Shown here: positions 8,844-10,303 of the stretch, in pieces
Layout: each line of letters begins with the position of its first letter
Position numbering within the stretch: the first letter of the stretch is position 1
Program-made: the position numbers and the translations under genes
Source of the DNA: an uncultured Christensenella sp.
Lineage (GTDB): Bacteria; Bacillota; Clostridia; Christensenellales; Borkfalkiaceae
Assembly (NCBI GenBank): GCA_905212395.1
Contig: CAJMEI010000021.1
Coordinates: forward strand, 1 to 10,303
Reading direction: 5' to 3'
Length of the DNA: 10,303 nucleotides
The notes under the pieces: model-generated
The model's database searches: none
Seen by the model: the letters and a program-made list of their open reading frames with translations, nothing else
What the model was told of the DNA's origin: nothing

Positions 8844-8869
8844 ACGGCGTAGCAAAATTGCTACGCCGT
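8844..8869 (+). terminator. Stem-loop after rpsR
   Basis: An 11-bp perfect stem (8844-8854 with 8859-8869; ACGGCGTAGCA and its complement) closes on an AAAT loop, 8 bases after the rpsR stop. What follows (AACTTATTG) is only mildly T-rich, so it departs from the textbook intrinsic terminator. Position and stem strength still favour termination of the ribosomal operon. Confidence 0.7.
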
Positions 8870-8952
8870 AACTTATTGTCAAAATATAAAATTCATTAAT
8901 TTAAGTAAAAATGATTTTTTAGGATAAAATCTTAAATTTTTATTTAAAACGC

Positions 8953-8981
8953 TTTACAAAAGGGGATAAAAATGTTATAGT
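8953..8981 (+). promoter_or_regulatory. Orphan promoter in the rpsR-DUF378 gap
   Basis: TTTACA (8953-8958), a 17-base spacer and TATAGT (8976-8981) each match the consensus hexamers at five of six positions. The predicted start is near 8988. No coding sequence lies downstream on this strand before the terminator at 9027-9060, so the likely product is a short non-coding RNA. The stretch between the rpsR stem-loop and this promoter (8870-8952) is plain AT-rich sequence in which I see nothing else. Confidence 0.6.
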
Positions 8982-8987
8982 ATAAAG

Positions 8988-9070
8988 CGATAAAAAGCTT
9001 ATCAATCCCCCCTTATCATAAATAATCAAAAGGCAGTTTGTTTACGCAAACTGCCTTTTGAATTTTGTTT
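8988..9070 (+). ncRNA. Candidate small regulatory RNA with exposed C-tract
   Basis: From the predicted start a transcript of about 80 bases would contain three parts. First is a small 5' hairpin, GATAA (8989-8993) with TTATC (8999-9003). Second is a probably unpaired region with six consecutive C (9007-9012). Third is a 14-bp terminator hairpin followed by AATTTTGTTT. A second TTATC at 9013-9017 could pair with the same GATAA, moving the C-tract into a loop, so two forms are possible. C-rich single-stranded tracts are how several Bacillota sRNAs (for example the RsaE/RoxS group) base-pair with G-rich ribosome binding sites. I do not claim homology to any of them. There is no sensible reading frame. 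Confidence 0.45.
9027..9060. terminator. Bidirectional terminator between convergent units
   Basis: A 14-bp perfect stem (9027-9040 with 9047-9060) closes a TTTACG loop. Downstream on the plus strand is AATTTTGTTT, and downstream on the minus strand is ATTATTTATG. It lies 8 bases beyond the stop of the minus-strand DUF378 gene and at the 3' end of the plus-strand candidate RNA, so it probably ends transcription from both sides. Confidence 0.8.
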
Positions 9071-9278
9071 AAGCAACTTCTTCAAACGGTTTATAAAAGA
9101 ATATAAAGAATATTAAATATAATCCTGCAAGCCCTACTAAAACGTAAACTATATTAGCTAAAATCGGCATAAACGAAAACACCCAACTAACAAAGTTAAA
9201 GTTAAAAAATCCGACTATAAGCCAGTTTAACGCGCCCGCTATTGCAAGAATAAAAGCGATAATACTCGTAATTTTCAT
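9069..9278 (-). CDS. DUF378 family small membrane protein (YuzA-like)
   Basis: The product is 69 residues with two hydrophobic segments (about 4-24 and 36-61). The family pattern is clear: I-A-G-A-L-N-W-L-I-V-G-F-F-N-F-N near the N-terminus, and Y-V-L-V-G-L-A-G-L-Y-L-I in the second helix. DUF378 proteins are small two-helix membrane proteins with no established biochemical role. AGGAGG (9289-9284) lies 5 bases upstream of the ATG. The gene is 48 bases downstream of the 88-codon gene on the same strand, so the two may be co-transcribed, ending at the bidirectional terminator. Confidence 0.85.
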   Translation of the reverse strand: MKITSIIAFILAIAGALNWLIVGFFNFNFVSWVFSFMPILANIVYVLVGLAGLYLIFFIFFYKPFEEVA

Positions 9279-9301
9279 ACCTACCTCCTAAAAGTAGTAT
9301 G
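9276..9301 (-). promoter_or_regulatory. Inverted repeat enclosing the DUF378 ribosome binding site
   Basis: Read on the minus strand, CATAC-TAC pairs with GTA-G-GTATG (8 bp with one bulged G). This places AGGAG in the 9-base loop and the ATG start codon inside the 3' arm. Such a fold could modulate translation, or the near-palindrome could be a repressor operator. The geometry is seen directly; the function is inference. Confidence 0.35.
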
Positions 9302-9326
9302 AAATAAAACGAATTTTTTATGCGAT

Positions 9327-9593
9327 TTATTTGTTTTTAATAAATTCCAACCAAAGTTTATCAAAATCTACCGTTTCAACGAAATCGCTTTTGTCAAACG
9401 ATACGAAATTGTATTTTGCAAAATTTAAAATATGCGTTTTTAACAGTACGGGAGTGGGGATATCCAGAGTATTGCATATTTCGCTTAATACGTCGAAAAA
9501 TAACGACCATACCATTTTGTCGGCGTTGATGTCGTATTCCATATCCTTAACTATTTTTTGTTTCTTTAAAGTTTTAGCCCAAATTCTAATCAT
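9327..9593 (-). CDS. Small conserved-looking protein of unknown function
   Basis: The product is 88 residues, soluble, with a basic N-terminus (M-I-R-I-W-A-K-T-L-K-K-Q-K-I-V-K-D), a middle part rich in L/I (S-E-I-C-N-T-L-D-I-P-T-P-V-L) and an acidic/aromatic tail (F-V-E-T-V-D-F-D-K-L-W-L-E-F). It resembles small hypothetical proteins I recall from Clostridia that begin with an I-W-A-K motif, but I know no function. No ribosome binding site precedes the ATG. Instead promoter-like hexamers place the transcription start at the start codon (see the separate entry). The opposite-strand frame 9331-9645 is low-complexity and rejected in favour of this one. It is followed after 48 bases by the DUF378 gene. 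Confidence 0.75.
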   Translation of the reverse strand: MIRIWAKTLKKQKIVKDMEYDINADKMVWSLFFDVLSEICNTLDIPTPVLLKTHILNFAKYNFVSFDKSDFVETVDFDKLWLEFIKNK

Positions 9594-9599
9594 AATTAA

Positions 9600-9628
9600 A
9601 TTATTGCATACTTTTATTAAAAAATCAA
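9600..9628 (-). promoter_or_regulatory. Promoter giving a probable leaderless mRNA
   Basis: On the minus strand, TTGATT (9628-9623), a 17-base spacer and AATAAT (9605-9600) match consensus at four and five of six positions. Only six bases separate the -10 box from the ATG, so the expected start point coincides with the initiation codon. That would explain the missing Shine-Dalgarno sequence. Confidence 0.5.
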
Positions 9629-9650
9629 GAATTTTCGGCTTTTAAAAAAC

Positions 9651-9679
9651 TTGCAAAAAAACGTTTTTAGTATTAAAAT
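9651..9679 (+). promoter_or_regulatory. Promoter of queT
   Basis: TTGCAA (9651-9656), 17 bases, then TAAAAT (9674-9679). The -35 matches at four and the -10 at five of six positions. Transcription would begin near 9686, exactly where the leader aptamer begins. It is divergent from the promoter of the 88-codon gene, and the -35 boxes are about 22 bases apart. Confidence 0.6.
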
Positions 9680-9685
9680 AAAATA

Positions 9686-9725
9686 AGAAGGTTTTCGGAA
9701 AACACTTCTATTAAAAAAACCGAGG
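9686..9725 (+). promoter_or_regulatory. preQ1-I-like riboswitch (divergent) controlling queT translation
   Basis: AGAAG (9686-9690) pairs with CTTCT (9705-9709). The enclosed loop contains CGG (9696-9698), which can pair with CCG (9720-9722) across an A-rich linker (9710-9719). That is the layout of the compact H-type pseudoknot of preQ1-I aptamers: short stem, small loop, A-rich tail, 3-base second stem. The CCG runs into GAGG (9722-9725), the ribosome binding site 7 bases before the ATG, so folding would hide it and repress translation. Deviations: the base just 5' of the second stem strand is A rather than the usual ligand-reading C, and GTTTT/AAAAC inside the loop can form a competing long hairpin. 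The downstream queuosine-precursor transporter supports the call. Confidence 0.6.
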
Positions 9726-9732
9726 TATAAAA

Positions 9733-10224
9733 ATGAATACTACTAAATTGTGTAGAGCAGGCTTAATTTCCGCTATTTATTGCGTTTTAACGATAGCTAT
9801 TTCTCCGCTGAGTTTCGGCGCGATACAATTTCGCTTTGCCGAAGCTTTAACCGTGTTACCGCTATTCTACCCCGAATCTATTATAGGTCTTACAATAGGC
9901 TGTTTAATAGCAAATATATTCGGAAACGGCGTTTTGGATATAGTTTTGGGTACTCTTGGTACGTTAATTTCAAGTTTACTTACTTATTTTGTGGGGAAAA
10001 GGCTAAAAAAATTCCCCGTTAAGCTTATTGTCGGCGAGTTATTTCCTATCGTTATTAACGCAGTTTTAGTTCCGTTTACTTTTTGCGCTTTTGCAGATTT
10101 AAAACACGCGTACTTTTTAGGCGTTTTAACCGTAGGATTAGGTCAACTTGCGGTAATTTCAACGTTGGGAACAATTCTTGCCGTGTCGATAAACGGTATG
10201 TTAAACAAAAAGAGTAACTTCTAA
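9733..10224 (+). CDS. queT: Queuosine precursor transporter, ECF S-component (QueT family)
   Basis: The product is 163 residues and mostly hydrophobic, with about five to six membrane helices. Family signatures are A-I-Q-F-R-F-A-E-A-L (30-39), P-L-F-Y-P-E-S-I-I-G-L (43-53), and G-x-L-I-A-N-I-F-G-x-G-x-L-D-I-V-L-G-T-L-G-T-L (56-78). QueT proteins are substrate-binding membrane components of energy-coupling factor transporters that import a precursor of queuosine (preQ1/preQ0), the tRNA anticodon modification. The ATPase and T components are normally shared and encoded elsewhere. The ATG at 9733 has GAGG 7 bases upstream within the riboswitch-like leader, consistent with feedback by preQ1. It appears monocistronic, with an inverted repeat 33-36 bases downstream. 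Length is typical. Confidence 0.93.
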   Translation: MNTTKLCRAGLISAIYCVLTIAISPLSFGAIQFRFAEALTVLPLFYPESIIGLTIGCLIANIFGNGVLDIVLGTLGTLISSLLTYFVGKRLKKFPVKLIVGELFPIVINAVLVPFTFCAFADLKHAYFLGVLTVGLGQLAVISTLGTILAVSINGMLNKKSNF

Positions 10225-10258
10225 ACGATATTTTTAAATAAAAATAAATTTATAAAGT

Positions 10259-10292
10259 TTTATCCGTAGGACGTTAAAGTCCTACGGATAAA
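10259..10292 (+). terminator. Stem-loop after queT
   Basis: A perfect 12-bp inverted repeat (10261-10272 with 10279-10290) around GTTAAA, extendable by two T-A pairs, lies 34 bases after the queT stop. No T-tract follows on the plus strand; the next bases are AAGATTATGGAAA, and the window ends 11 bases later. The most likely role is a queT terminator, but a regulatory stem-loop of the next gene cannot be excluded. Confidence 0.55.
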
Positions 10293-10303
10293 GATTATGG
10301 AAA

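Noticed and set aside
8959..8980. Minimal reading frame ATG-TTA-TAG after an AAGGGG sequence
   Set aside because: It falls within the promoter spacer and -10 region, so it would not be on the transcript started there.
9331..9645. Plus-strand 104-codon open frame
   Set aside because: It is antisense to the 88-codon minus-strand gene, low in complexity (S/K/I-rich) and without a ribosome binding site. The minus-strand protein has a more natural composition.
9780..10022. 80-codon frame overlapping queT in another phase
   Set aside because: It lies wholly inside queT, is arginine/tyrosine-rich, and has no initiation signals.
10297..10303. ATGGAAA at the window end as the start of another gene
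   Set aside because: Only seven bases are visible and no convincing ribosome binding site precedes it.

Overview
The window reads as a low-GC, Gram-positive-type genome, most likely an uncultured clostridial member of the Bacillota. The evidence is the rpsF-ssb-rpsR gene order, AAGGAG/GGGAGG ribosome binding sites close to starts, housekeeping promoters of the TTGACA-17-TATAAT type, a QueT-type ECF transporter behind a preQ1-I-like leader, and a DUF378 (YuzA-like) gene. The standard code is in use: ssb ends in TGA and the other genes in TAA. Species-level placement is not possible from the sequence alone.

Layout. Positions 56-7717 are one enormous gene (2553 codons). It encodes a protein with one N-terminal membrane anchor followed by more than 2400 presumably extracytoplasmic residues. 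Much of that length is built from a degenerate motif (hydrophobic-x-[VIL]-G-[DE]-hydrophobic, then an aromatic, then W about 10-15 residues on) recurring about every 64 residues. Two neighbouring 132-residue double units are nearly identical, a sign of recent internal duplication. I recognise no named domain, and this is the most novel-looking item here. A 13-bp stem-loop (7726-7757) and a near-consensus promoter (7775-7803) separate it from the ribosomal operon rpsF (S6) - ssb - rpsR (S18) at 7874-8835, whose leader carries a hairpin followed by CCG, resembling the known S6:S18 autoregulatory motif.

The 233-base gap 8836-9068 holds a stem-loop after rpsR and then a candidate small RNA. That candidate has its own promoter (8953-8981), a short hairpin, an exposed run of six C, and a 14-bp terminator (9027-9060). 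The terminator also faces the 3' end of the DUF378 gene on the minus strand (9069-9278). Upstream of DUF378, also on the minus strand, is an 88-codon gene of unknown function (9327-9593). It has no ribosome binding site, but promoter-like hexamers place the transcription start at its ATG, so it may be leaderless. Divergent from it is queT (9733-10224), a queuosine-precursor transporter component, with its own promoter and a compact pseudoknot-capable leader whose 3' end overlaps the ribosome binding site. A 12-bp perfect inverted repeat follows queT.

Window-wide, I found no GATC tetranucleotide at all in 10.3 kb on reading every GAT and every ATC. This suggests selection by a restriction system recognising GATC. 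Several gene-end stem-loops lack the usual downstream T-tract.
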